From assembly GCA_024692235.1 (NCBI GenBank), contig JAILMW010000005.1:39186-103185 (forward strand): a DNA stretch of 64,000 nt, read 5' to 3'. Shown here piece by piece: positions 33,036 to 41,351 of this stretch. The notes under the pieces were generated by a model. That model searched no databases. It was not told where the DNA came from and worked only from the letters and a program-made list of their open reading frames with translations. The position numbers and the translations under genes are program-made. Source of the DNA: Saccharofermentans sp. (lineage in GTDB: Bacteria > Bacillota > Clostridia > Saccharofermentanales > Saccharofermentanaceae). The stretch's first letter is position 1, and each line of letters starts with the position of its first letter.

Positions 33036-36008
33036 ATGGTACTTAGAGGAGAGAAGGCAAGAGAACAGGCGCGTCCAGCATCTTGTGTCTTGAAGGAAAG
33101 ATTCGGCGGCAAGATCTCAAAAGAAGTCAGCGCACAATATATAAACCTTGCAGGTAAGAGTGTTGTTGCAGGCGTATCCGGACTTGCTTTTGAATCGCCT
33201 TTCGTATCTGTACTGCTTCAGAAAGAAGAGCTCGACTGCGTACTTCGCGAGAGCTTCTCTTCCGGAAAGAGCATACTCTTCTCATACGATAACGATATAA
33301 GGGTATATACGGAGAAGGACGGTAAGGTAGAAGAGATCGCCGTCGATCCTTCCGTTAAGGCTGTAGTCAAAGAAGAGATCGAAGCTTCCTTTAAGTGGGG
33401 CGGAGAGCTTAACTTAAGCGGTGAGCTTATAGCAGATCCTTCTACACCTGCTCCCGGACCTCACTACTATACCAATATGCTTATAGGTAACCGTATCGGT
33501 TTTGACCGCCCTCTTCAGAGCACACCCAAGAGTGCCGTGGATGCATTAGGCGGCGGATGCTTCAGAGCACATGCAGATACGCAGGTACTTGCTACCAAGT
33601 GGGATTACCTTCCCGAAGAGAACGGATTCCCGGCTAACCGCCAGTTCTATATCACAGAAGGCGGCAAGCAGATCTTCTGGTCAGGCACTGCAAGCGATGA
33701 GAATCTTAAAAAGGTCGAGACAAAGCACTCACAGAACAGAACGCAGATAGCTTACGAGCTTAAGGACGGACTTAAGATCACAAGAACTATCTTTATCCTC
33801 CCTCAGGACGACAAGATGCCTCTTGCAACAGAAGCTCAGATGATCGATATCGAGAATAATTCCGATAAGGACAGAGACCTTCGTATCGTATATACGGGTA
33901 TGTTCGGTACAAGCGAAGTACATGCGCTTCGTGAAGATGTAATCTTCTCAACTGTAGTAGCACAGTCAGAAGTCTTCTTCGATGAGGATAACGAGATAAA
34001 GGCAATAAGCTTTAACCCCAATCCCAAGTGGACGAAAGGCAACATCAGATACGATGCGCTCCTCGTACATGCAGATGACGACATTAAGTTCCCGACAGAA
34101 TACTGCGCAAGATTTGCGGACTTAGTAGGAAGCGGTACTATCGCTAAGCCTCAGTTCATCTCCTATCTTATGGACAGGCCTTCAAGAAAGGGACCGGGCT
34201 TCTTCGCGCTTGCTACTCCTTTTACGGTAAAGGCAGGAGGCAGCGTAAGAGCAGATAACTTTACATGTCTTTCTTCCGATGCCGTTAACGACAAGTTCGA
34301 GGACGAAGTTACCATGAAGGAAGAGCTCTCGGCACTTATTACAAAGTTCAGCAGCAAGGACGCACTTCCCAAGGAGCTTACTAAGGTCATCGACTTTACA
34401 AAGAATTACGCTAAGTACTTGAAGATCGAGCACGAAGACAAGAACTTCGAGTCTTATGTTAATAACAACCTTCCTTTCCAGGTCTTCTATCAGACATTCG
34501 TCTCTAGGTCTCTGGACTGGACGCAGAAGGGCTACAGAGAGATCGGCTTCAGAGAGATCCAGGATATCTTTGCTTCCATGTACTACTTCAGAGGCATGGG
34601 GCAGACGGAGTTTGTTAAGAAGCTTCTTCGCGAGTGGGCAGGAAATGTCTTTACTGACGGTTATGCTAACCACAATTTCTACTGGACGGGCAAGGAGCCC
34701 GGCTGGTGGTCTGACGATGCTCTCTGGCTCCTTCAGGCTTTGGACAGATACGTTAAGCTCACAGGCGACTACGATTTCCTTAAGGAGCAGATCAATGTAG
34801 CCGTAGCAGAAGGTGAAGAGAAGAAGACAAGAACTCTTCTTGAGACCATCAAGGCGATAATCACTTATAGTGCCAAGATCTCCGTAGGTAAGCACAATAT
34901 TCCTCTTATCGACAGAGCTGACTGGAATGACTGCTTAAGAGTCGATCCTGATTGTATCGGCGGTGCCGTTAAGATCGAGAAATATAAGGAGCAGCTTAAG
35001 GCCAAGGGCAAGAACTTCGGTGAGGTGCCTTTCGAGTCAGAGTACTCCGAGTCTGTTATGAACGGCTTCCTTTTGAAGGTAGCAATAGATGCCGCTACGG
35101 GCATGTTCGAGACAGTAGGCGACAGTGCTTATGCAGAAGAACTTAAGGCTCTCTCTTCCAAGGTTAAGGAAGACCTCAGATCCTCCGCGTGGAAGAACGA
35201 TTTCTTCGCAAGAGTACTCTTTAACAGAAGTAATAAGCCCGAGCTTAAGTACTTAGGTGCAGCAGGCGATAACCTTCAGGTAGAGGATGCTCCCGGATCT
35301 TATTTCCTTAATGCATTCTCATGGTCCGTTCTTTCCGGTTGTGCCGATGAAGTTCAGATCAACACCATGCTCGATTCACTCGATAATTATCTTAAGTCAC
35401 CTTACGGATTCCGCCTTTGCTCCACGGTAGATTACTCCAAGATCGCACCTAAGATCGACGTAGCTCTCTACTATCCCGGAGACAGAGAGAACGGCGGCGT
35501 ATTCAAGCACGCCAACATGATGGCGGCAGCTGCTATGCTCAAGGCTTCCAAGGAAGTAGAGGATAAGGCGCTTGCTGAGCGTCTTGCGGATACCGCTTAC
35601 TGGGTCATCGACTGCATCCTTCCTTACAGGACATTAAAGTCTCCCTTTACTGTTTGCGGTAATCCCAGGTGGTGCACACAGTACAACAACAGCGACTCCG
35701 GTGAGAATATCGGACCTACGCTTTCGGGTACATCCACATGGCTCCTTCTGTGCCTCTTCTCCTGCTTCGGCGTGGAGTTTACATCAGAGAGCCTTATCGT
35801 AGAACCTCTTCTTCGTAAGGACGATACTTCCCTTACCGTTAAGGTCAACAGCGGTATCGCAGAGTATGAGATCGATATAACAAAGCCTCAGGGCTTCTTC
35901 CGTGCCAAGGACGGCGTCAAGGTATTCTGCGACGGCAAGGAGCTTCCTGATACCAAAGTTCCCGTCTTCTCCGACGGCAAGGTCCATAAAGTTGATATCA
36001 AGTTCTGA
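33036..36008 (+). CDS. Cellodextrin phosphorylase (GH94)
   Basis: 990 residues, matching the roughly 980-residue cellodextrin phosphorylases of Clostridia. Typical segments are PAPGPHYYTNMLIGNRIGF, QKGYREIGFREIQDIFASMY, GYANHNFYWTG and the catalytic RADWNDC (Asp about residue 629). It shortens cello-oligosaccharides of three or more units by phosphorolysis, releasing glucose-1-phosphate; cellobiose is left for the neighbouring enzyme. The start at 33036 is chosen because GGAGG lies 8 bp upstream; the TTG at 33021 overlaps that site. It has its own probable promoter and terminator. Other GH94 specificities cannot be fully excluded, but the match to known cellodextrin enzymes is strong. Confidence 0.9.
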   Translation: MVLRGEKAREQARPASCVLKERFGGKISKEVSAQYINLAGKSVVAGVSGLAFESPFVSVLLQKEELDCVLRESFSSGKSILFSYDNDIRVYTEKDGKVEEIAVDPSVKAVVKEEIEASFKWGGELNLSGELIADPSTPAPGPHYYTNMLIGNRIGFDRPLQSTPKSAVDALGGGCFRAHADTQVLATKWDYLPEENGFPANRQFYITEGGKQIFWSGTASDENLKKVETKHSQNRTQIAYELKDGLKITRTIFILPQDDKMPLATEAQMIDIENNSDKDRDLRIVYTGMFGTSEVHALREDVIFSTVVAQSEVFFDEDNEIKAISFNPNPKWTKGNIRYDALLVHADDDIKFPTEYCARFADLVGSGTIAKPQFISYLMDRPSRKGPGFFALATPFTVKAGGSVRADNFTCLSSDAVNDKFEDEVTMKEELSALITKFSSKDALPKELTKVIDFTKNYAKYLKIEHEDKNFESYVNNNLPFQVFYQTFVSRSLDWTQKGYREIGFREIQDIFASMYYFRGMGQTEFVKKLLREWAGNVFTDGYANHNFYWTGKEPGWWSDDALWLLQALDRYVKLTGDYDFLKEQINVAVAEGEEKKTRTLLETIKAIITYSAKISVGKHNIPLIDRADWNDCLRVDPDCIGGAVKIEKYKEQLKAKGKNFGEVPFESEYSESVMNGFLLKVAIDAATGMFETVGDSAYAEELKALSSKVKEDLRSSAWKNDFFARVLFNRSNKPELKYLGAAGDNLQVEDAPGSYFLNAFSWSVLSGCADEVQINTMLDSLDNYLKSPYGFRLCSTVDYSKIAPKIDVALYYPGDRENGGVFKHANMMAAAAMLKASKEVEDKALAERLADTAYWVIDCILPYRTLKSPFTVCGNPRWCTQYNNSDSGENIGPTLSGTSTWLLLCLFSCFGVEFTSESLIVEPLLRKDDTSLTVKVNSGIAEYEIDITKPQGFFRAKDGVKVFCDGKELPDTKVPVFSDGKVHKVDIKF

Positions 36009-36036
36009 GAAGAATTGATATAGATGTGAAGAGAAA

Positions 36037-36066
36037 GGCCGCGATCTTATGACCGCGGTCTTTTGC
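36037..36066 (+). terminator. Terminator after cellodextrin phosphorylase
   Basis: GGCCGCGATC (36037-36046) and GACCGCGGTC (36051-36060) pair with one wobble and one mismatch, followed by TTTTGCTT. Confidence 0.75.
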
Positions 36067-36070
36067 TTGT

Positions 36071-36106
36071 ATAATAAAGCCCCCGGCACCTGATACGGGT
36101 CGGGGG
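36071..36106 (-). terminator. Terminator of the small minus-strand gene
   Basis: On the minus strand CCCCCG (36101-36106) and CGGGGG (36080-36085) form a stem followed by CTTTATT. It lies 28 bp beyond the stop of 36134-36550. Confidence 0.6.
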
Positions 36107-36133
36107 TGATCTGTGTGTAATGATCGATCTTTA

Positions 36134-36550
36134 TCAGAGGATCTTCTTAAAGTCGTGGAAGTGCATCTCGGGATCGTACTTCATAAGAACGGGGATGAAG
36201 CTGAGCTTCTTTATGTTCTTGGAAGAGATCTCTTCCTCTGTGACCTTCACGTTCCTGTCGAAGAATTCCGCATGCTCGGGAGCCCAGAAGATAAGACGTG
36301 CTTTGGACTTGTTATTCTCTGTCTTAACGTCAGCTACAAGTGCGTAGGAGGTAAACATGTTGTTGCCCTCTGTCTTTTCAAAAGTAACATTCTTGAGCTG
36401 ATCCTTATGCTCGTCGGGGATGCTCTTTAAGATCTCCTCTAAGTTGGCACTTTCCTTCTTAGCAAGCTTTAAGACAACGAATGCGAATATAGCACAAACG
36501 ATGACACCTATTATAAGGCCTGCTACCGTTCCGGGATTGTTAATGTTCAT
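36134..36550 (-). CDS. Small single-TM protein, unknown function
   Basis: 138 residues. An N-terminal membrane segment (about 8-27) is followed by a soluble alpha/beta domain with charged residues, probably cytoplasmic (positive residues KLAKK follow the helix). No known domain is recognised. AAAGGA lies 11 bp upstream of the ATG. It has its own terminator and is convergent with the phosphorylase gene. Confidence 0.65.
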   Translation of the reverse strand: MNINNPGTVAGLIIGVIVCAIFAFVVLKLAKKESANLEEILKSIPDEHKDQLKNVTFEKTEGNNMFTSYALVADVKTENNKSKARLIFWAPEHAEFFDRNVKVTEEEISSKNIKKLSFIPVLMKYDPEMHFHDFKKIL

Positions 36551-36826
36551 GTGTGTTTATGTCCTTTCCCTTTTATGCATCATATATGTTATCACTTTCT
36601 TCTGTTTGTGTAATGTTACTTTAGTAAGGATCCTATACATAACGGTAAAAGGGATGCGGGAAGGCGGGCTTCAAGAATGCGCATTTTATGTCACAGTTTC
36701 TTCGTAATCCCCGCTATATCTTCACAATCGGAGTTTTTGTTCTCAGAAGTGTTGCATTTTATTCTCCTTTTTAATGCTTCGTAAGAATAGAATTGAACAA
36801 GTTGTTCGACATGGAGGATGGATAAG

Positions 36827-37690
36827 ATGAAGATCAAGAAGACAGTAAGCATTCTATTGACTACGGCTGTTGCCGCTACGATGATATCGGGATGCTCTAA
36901 GGAGGATGACGGTGCGGTCAAGTTCTCCGAGAAGTATATGGACAGCGTCCTGTCTGCTGACTTTAACGGAATGACAGATATGCTCAGGGAAGATGACGGT
37001 ATCGCCGATTATTCTATAGACGATCGCTCTTTTACGGGCCTTGTTGCCGTGCTCGGGCATTGTGATTACGAGCAGAAAGAGTACAGGGGCGATAAGGATG
37101 AGATAACGATCGAATATACATTAAGGCTTCCGGATCTTGAAGACATCAAGGGTAATGAGTACGGAAGCTATGCGGATCTTCTGACTTCTCTGGAGGATCT
37201 TGACGAGAGGGAATTTGATATCGAGATCTCTCTTGTGCCTAAGGGGGAGAAGTGGCTCGTTAAGGATGCAGGCAGTACCCTTGAACTTTATGAGGATATA
37301 CTAGACGGTCTTTCCGAAGCCGAGTTTGAATATTCTCTCGGATACGAAGGTGTCCTGGCATCCCTGGAGGAGCACCTTCCGGGACTTGCCGAGGAATTTA
37401 CATCTTCAACGCCTGTAGCGGGGGAATACAATATCACATACGACGGACTGCAGTTCGTCTTCTCTCGATTCGATGACAGCGATTATGCTTTTGAGATGTT
37501 CTCTGTCATAGTCGGATGCTGGCTGGATGAAGTCCCGACGGAAGATGATCATTACTATTATCTTAATGCCCAAGGAAGAGCATCCGGTATAGTGTGGAAG
37601 GACGAGATGGTAGTTCACATCTATGATCAGGACGGAACCCATTACGACGAAGTGAACAGCGTCCTCGAAGATCTTCGGGAAATGCTCTGA
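36827..37690 (+). CDS. Secreted lipoprotein, unknown function
   Basis: 287 residues, start ATG 36827 with GGAGG 9 bp upstream; an ATG at 36818 touches that site and is rejected. The signal peptide ends in MISGC. The N-terminal about 120 residues after the Cys (KYMDSVLSADFNGMTDML) resemble the small NTF2-like/DUF5105-type folds common in Clostridial lipoproteins, but this is not certain. The C-terminal part has many aromatic and acidic positions (DDHYYYLNAQGRASG). It has its own terminator. Confidence 0.7.
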   Translation: MKIKKTVSILLTTAVAATMISGCSKEDDGAVKFSEKYMDSVLSADFNGMTDMLREDDGIADYSIDDRSFTGLVAVLGHCDYEQKEYRGDKDEITIEYTLRLPDLEDIKGNEYGSYADLLTSLEDLDEREFDIEISLVPKGEKWLVKDAGSTLELYEDILDGLSEAEFEYSLGYEGVLASLEEHLPGLAEEFTSSTPVAGEYNITYDGLQFVFSRFDDSDYAFEMFSVIVGCWLDEVPTEDDHYYYLNAQGRASGIVWKDEMVVHIYDQDGTHYDEVNSVLEDLREML

Positions 37691-37696
37691 TAAAGA

Positions 37697-37733
37697 AGGG
37701 TTACTGTTTGATAACGGTAACCCTCCTTTTATA
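37697..37733 (+). terminator. Terminator after the lipoprotein gene
   Basis: AGGGTTAC (37697-37704) and GTAACCCT (37717-37724) pair perfectly and are followed by CCTTTTAT. Confidence 0.85.
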
Positions 37734-37774
37734 TATGCTGTGTTACAATGGATACGTTAAGGAGGAAGTTCCAT

Positions 37775-38704
37775 ATGCCGTATTCCAGCGTGTTTTTATC
37801 AGATATAGTAAAAGCTTTCGATCTTGAGGTCGTATATGACACCGGAGATATAGAGCAAAGAAGGATAAGCGTTGCGGACGTTACCCGTCCCGGCTTGCAG
37901 CTTGCAGGCTACTACGATCACTTCGGTCCCGACCGTATCCAGATCGTAGGTAACATGGAGCATGCATACCTTGAGCACTTAACTGCAGATGACAGGAAGA
38001 CATCCCTTCTTAACCTGTTCGGGAAAGAGATCCCGGCACTTATAATCACGAGAAATCACGAAGCGCATAAGGAGATGATCGCAGCTGCTGCCGAGAAGAA
38101 TACTCCCATATTCAGAACAGGTGAGGCTACGGCAAACTTCTCTAACGCTCTTGTAGAATACCTTAAGATGGAGCTTGCACCCCGTGTCAGCATGCACGGC
38201 GTTCTTGTCGAAGTTAACGGTGAAGGTATCCTCATCTTAGGTGAGAGCGGCGTAGGTAAGTCCGAGACAGCTCTTGAGATCGTCAAGAGAGGTCACAGAC
38301 TGATTGCCGATGATCAGGTGGAGATAAGGAAGGTATCGGAGGCAAGACTTGTAGGAAGAGCTCCCGAAGTCATAAGACATCTTATCGAGATCAGAGGTAT
38401 CGGTATCCTCGATGTCAAGGAACTCTACGGTGTATCTTCCGTAAAGCCGTCCGAGGGCATAGACTTTGTTATCAACTTAGAGCTCTGGGACGAGAAGAAG
38501 ACATATGACAGATTGGGTCTTAACGAAGAGACGACAGAGATCCTCGGAATAAAGATCCCTTCCATTACGATCCCCGTAGGTCCCGGACGTAACCTTGCGG
38601 TCATCGTCGAAGCTGCCGCTATCAACTTCCGTGTCAAGAAGATGGGCTACAATGCGGCTGCGGATCTTGTATCGAGAGTATTCCCCGGAGGTAACATCAA
38701 GTGA
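37775..38704 (+). CDS. hprK: HPr kinase/phosphorylase
   Basis: 309 residues, the normal length. It phosphorylates Ser46 of HPr and so controls carbon catabolite repression in Bacillota. Visible signs: His in MHGVLVEVNG (about 141), the P-loop GESGVGKS (about 156-163), DDQVEI after it, and the HPrK signature EIRGIGILDVKELYG. The start at 37775 has AAGGAGG 9 bp upstream; an ATG at 37748 overlaps a TACAAT that may be the -10. The murB GTG overlaps its stop by 4 bp, so hprK, murB, rapZ and whiA form one tight operon. Confidence 0.95.
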   Translation: MPYSSVFLSDIVKAFDLEVVYDTGDIEQRRISVADVTRPGLQLAGYYDHFGPDRIQIVGNMEHAYLEHLTADDRKTSLLNLFGKEIPALIITRNHEAHKEMIAAAAEKNTPIFRTGEATANFSNALVEYLKMELAPRVSMHGVLVEVNGEGILILGESGVGKSETALEIVKRGHRLIADDQVEIRKVSEARLVGRAPEVIRHLIEIRGIGILDVKELYGVSSVKPSEGIDFVINLELWDEKKTYDRLGLNEETTEILGIKIPSITIPVGPGRNLAVIVEAAAINFRVKKMGYNAAADLVSRVFPGGNIK

Positions 38705-39609
38705 ACCTTGAAGAGGGAGTAATACTTAAGCCTTATACGACATTTAAGTGCGGAGGACCTGCGAAGTATTTCGCGGAGCCTTCGTCTTCCGAAGAGATAA
38801 AGGAGCTTCTTTTCTTTGCAAAGGAGAAGGGACTTCCCGTACTGGTTCTGGGCCTCGGGTCCAATATGCTCATCTCAGATTCCGGCTTTGACGGCCTTGT
38901 TATAAGGATCGGAAGAAATATGAGCGAGATATCTTTTGAGGACACGGACGACGGCTATGCGGAGATAACGGCACAGGCCGGAGCTTCTCTTGCTTCCTTC
39001 GGAGCGAAATGCACCGCAGAGAGTCTTGAAGGAGCCGAGTTCTGCTGCGGTATCCCGGGTACCGTCGGAGGCGCCGTCTTTATGAATGCAGGTGCATACG
39101 GAAGGGAGATAAAGGACATCGCCGTAAGCGTAACTTATCTTCTTGACGGTGAGGTTAAGACCGTAAGTGAGGATGAATGTCATTTCGGATACAGGAAGAG
39201 CATTTTTGAGAAGATGGCAGGCGAAGGTAAGGAAGTTGTCGTATTGTCCCTAAAGGCCCGTCTTAAAAAAGGCGATAAGGATGCGGTAAAGGCATATGTA
39301 GCTGAGCTCAAGACCAAAAGATGCGCTTCTCAGCCGGTGGATGTACCAAGTGCCGGTTCTACCTTCAAGCGTCCCGAGGGGTACTATGCGGGAGCTCTGA
39401 TAGAAGGTTCCGGACTCAAGGGATTTGCCCTGGACGATTCCGGAGCACAGGTATCTCCAAAGCATGCGGGATTTGTAGTAAATAACGAAGGCAAGGCTTC
39501 GGCAGCCGATGTTATGAAGCTTATAAGATATATTCAGGATAAGGTCTATGAGGATTCGGGCGTAAGGCTCGAGACTGAGGTTCGCCTTATCGGAGGGGAC
39601 GGCAATTAA
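38701..39609 (+). CDS. murB: UDP-N-acetylenolpyruvoylglucosamine reductase
   Basis: 302 residues with a GTG start overlapping the hprK stop (GTGA). It makes UDP-MurNAc, using FAD and NADPH, in peptidoglycan precursor synthesis. FAD-domain signs are TTFKCGGPAKYF, GLGSNMLISDSGFDGLVIRI and GIPGTVGGAVFMNAGAYG; catalytic features are YRKSIF, the Ser in SAGSTFKRP and a C-terminal Glu in LETEVRLIG. The length and spacing match the short (type II) Bacillota form. It ends 1 bp inside rapZ. Confidence 0.95.
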   Translation: MNLEEGVILKPYTTFKCGGPAKYFAEPSSSEEIKELLFFAKEKGLPVLVLGLGSNMLISDSGFDGLVIRIGRNMSEISFEDTDDGYAEITAQAGASLASFGAKCTAESLEGAEFCCGIPGTVGGAVFMNAGAYGREIKDIAVSVTYLLDGEVKTVSEDECHFGYRKSIFEKMAGEGKEVVVLSLKARLKKGDKDAVKAYVAELKTKRCASQPVDVPSAGSTFKRPEGYYAGALIEGSGLKGFALDDSGAQVSPKHAGFVVNNEGKASAADVMKLIRYIQDKVYEDSGVRLETEVRLIGGDGN

Positions 39610-40508
39610 TGGAAATAGTTATCCTTACGGGCATAAGCGGAGCGGGCAAGAGCCAGGCTGCGGCATTCTTCGAAGATCAGGGGTATTTCTGTATAGATAA
39701 CGTACCTCCTCAGTTCTTAACGGAACTTACGGAAGTCTTCATGAGAGATGACGAATATGCCATGGAGATCAATAAGCTCTGCTTCGTGGTGGATGTTCGA
39801 AGCCGTGAGATGCTTGCAGGATGGGGCATCGCCATGCAAAAGCTCGACGAAGTGCCGGGCGTGACATATAAGGTAGTATTCCTTGAAGCAAGTGACGATG
39901 TCCTGGTGAGCCGCTATCGTCAGACACGAAGGAAGCACCCTCTTATGGATGAAGTCCCTCTTACCGATGCCATCGCATCAGAAAGGAAGATGCTTCGGAA
40001 CATAAGGGGAAGGGCGTCCTGCATAATTGATACGACGATGCTTACCAATGCGGGATTAAAGAGAGCTCTTCGTGATTTTCTGAAGTCCGAGGACAATTCG
40101 GGATTCCCCATATTCGTTGAATCCTTCGGATTTATGTACTCGCTTCCTTCCGACTGCGATCTGGTATTTGACATGAGATTCCTTCCTAATCCTTTCTGGG
40201 TGGAGGAGCTTAAGATGTTTAGCGGAAAGGACAAGGAGATCGCGGATTACTTAAACGGCTTTGAAGATACACATACTTTCCTGGAGAAGCTGGGTGATCT
40301 TTTTGACTTCACCATCCCTTTATATATGAAGGAAGGCAAGAGCAGGCTTTCCGTAGGCATAGGCTGTACCGGAGGAAGGCACAGATCGGTATTTATCGCT
40401 GAGGAGATAGGTAAGCTTTTGCAGGAAAAAGGCTACAATACCGTAGTTCACCACAGGGATATAGACAGAGATCCCAGGTATATCAAGAAGGATACTCCTG
40501 ATGCCTGA
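39609..40508 (+). CDS. rapZ: RNase adapter / nucleotide-binding protein RapZ
   Basis: 299 residues. The N-terminal P-loop is GISGAGKSQA, with Walker B-like FCIDNVPP, and the C-terminal domain has VGIGCTGGRHRSV and HHRDIDRDP, the family hallmark. In E. coli RapZ guides RNase E to the GlmZ RNA; in Bacillota (YvcJ) it is a nucleotide-binding regulator of less clear function. The start codon overlaps the murB stop by 1 bp, and whiA begins 8 bp before its own stop. The yvcK gene that commonly lies between rapZ and whiA is missing here. Confidence 0.95.
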   Translation: MEIVILTGISGAGKSQAAAFFEDQGYFCIDNVPPQFLTELTEVFMRDDEYAMEINKLCFVVDVRSREMLAGWGIAMQKLDEVPGVTYKVVFLEASDDVLVSRYRQTRRKHPLMDEVPLTDAIASERKMLRNIRGRASCIIDTTMLTNAGLKRALRDFLKSEDNSGFPIFVESFGFMYSLPSDCDLVFDMRFLPNPFWVEELKMFSGKDKEIADYLNGFEDTHTFLEKLGDLFDFTIPLYMKEGKSRLSVGIGCTGGRHRSVFIAEEIGKLLQEKGYNTVVHHRDIDRDPRYIKKDTPDA

Positions 40509-41277
40509 TAACGAATTGAGCTTCAGCCGTGAGATAAAGGCCGAGATAATGAAGCATGTCCCCAAGCACGCGGATTCCTGCCAGGGGATAATAGACGGTA
40601 TCGTAATGTCATCAGGGCTCGAGAGAGAGCAGGATGACGATGTTGTCGAATATATCGAAAGGCTCCTTACAAAGGAGGACGTCTCATTATATTCCGATGC
40701 GGCTCTTTATAAGGACAAGGGCATCAACAGATATTTCCTCAGAGGCGTATACCTTTCCTGCGGTTACTGCTCCGATCCGTCTCTTGCCTACAGGATCGAG
40801 CTTCACATCAGAGAATCCTGGGCTGTACCCATTGTGGAAGATATGCTATCCGAAGCCGATATAGCTTACAGGACATCACAAAGAGGCGACATATATATCC
40901 TTTATATAACAAGCGGAGATAATGTCTCCGACTTTCTGGGGATAATAGGCGCGGATCTTAAAAGGCTCGACTTCGAGAACAAAAGAGCAGAGCGCGACAT
41001 CATGGGCAACGTCACAAGGACATTGAACTGCGACTCCGGTAATACAAAGCGTCAGGCTGAGGCAGGAGCGGTACGTAATGAACTTATAAGTAAGCTTATG
41101 GCTTCTCCTGAAGCGGCATCGCTTCCCGCGGAACTCAAGGAAGCCGCAAGGGTCAATCTCGAGAACCCCGGCGCATCCATTGCGGAGCTCGGAAAACTGA
41201 TGGATCCTCCCATAGGCAAGTCCGGCATGAACCATCGCATACAAAAGCTTTTGGAAATCGCAAAGTCTCTTGATTGA
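40501..41277 (+). CDS. whiA: WhiA-family DNA-binding protein
   Basis: 258 residues, shorter than the usual about 310. It has SFSREIKAEI at the N-terminus, YFLRGVYLSCGYCSDPSLAYRIEL and FLGIIGADLKRLDFENKR of the LAGLIDADG-like half, NCDSGNTKRQ, and a C-terminal helix-turn-helix ending PIGKSGMNHRIQKLLEIA. WhiA affects sporulation in actinobacteria and division or chromosome segregation in Bacillus. The shortening is near the N-terminus, where the region before FLRG is compressed. It overlaps rapZ by 8 bp and ends the operon. Confidence 0.9.
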   Translation: MPDNELSFSREIKAEIMKHVPKHADSCQGIIDGIVMSSGLEREQDDDVVEYIERLLTKEDVSLYSDAALYKDKGINRYFLRGVYLSCGYCSDPSLAYRIELHIRESWAVPIVEDMLSEADIAYRTSQRGDIYILYITSGDNVSDFLGIIGADLKRLDFENKRAERDIMGNVTRTLNCDSGNTKRQAEAGAVRNELISKLMASPEAASLPAELKEAARVNLENPGASIAELGKLMDPPIGKSGMNHRIQKLLEIAKSLD

Positions 41278-41351
41278 GATGTTGTGTCGGTCTGTGATAT
41301 TATGTAGTTTGCTTTTCTATAAGCAGCTATGTGAGGGGAATATAAAGAGGA

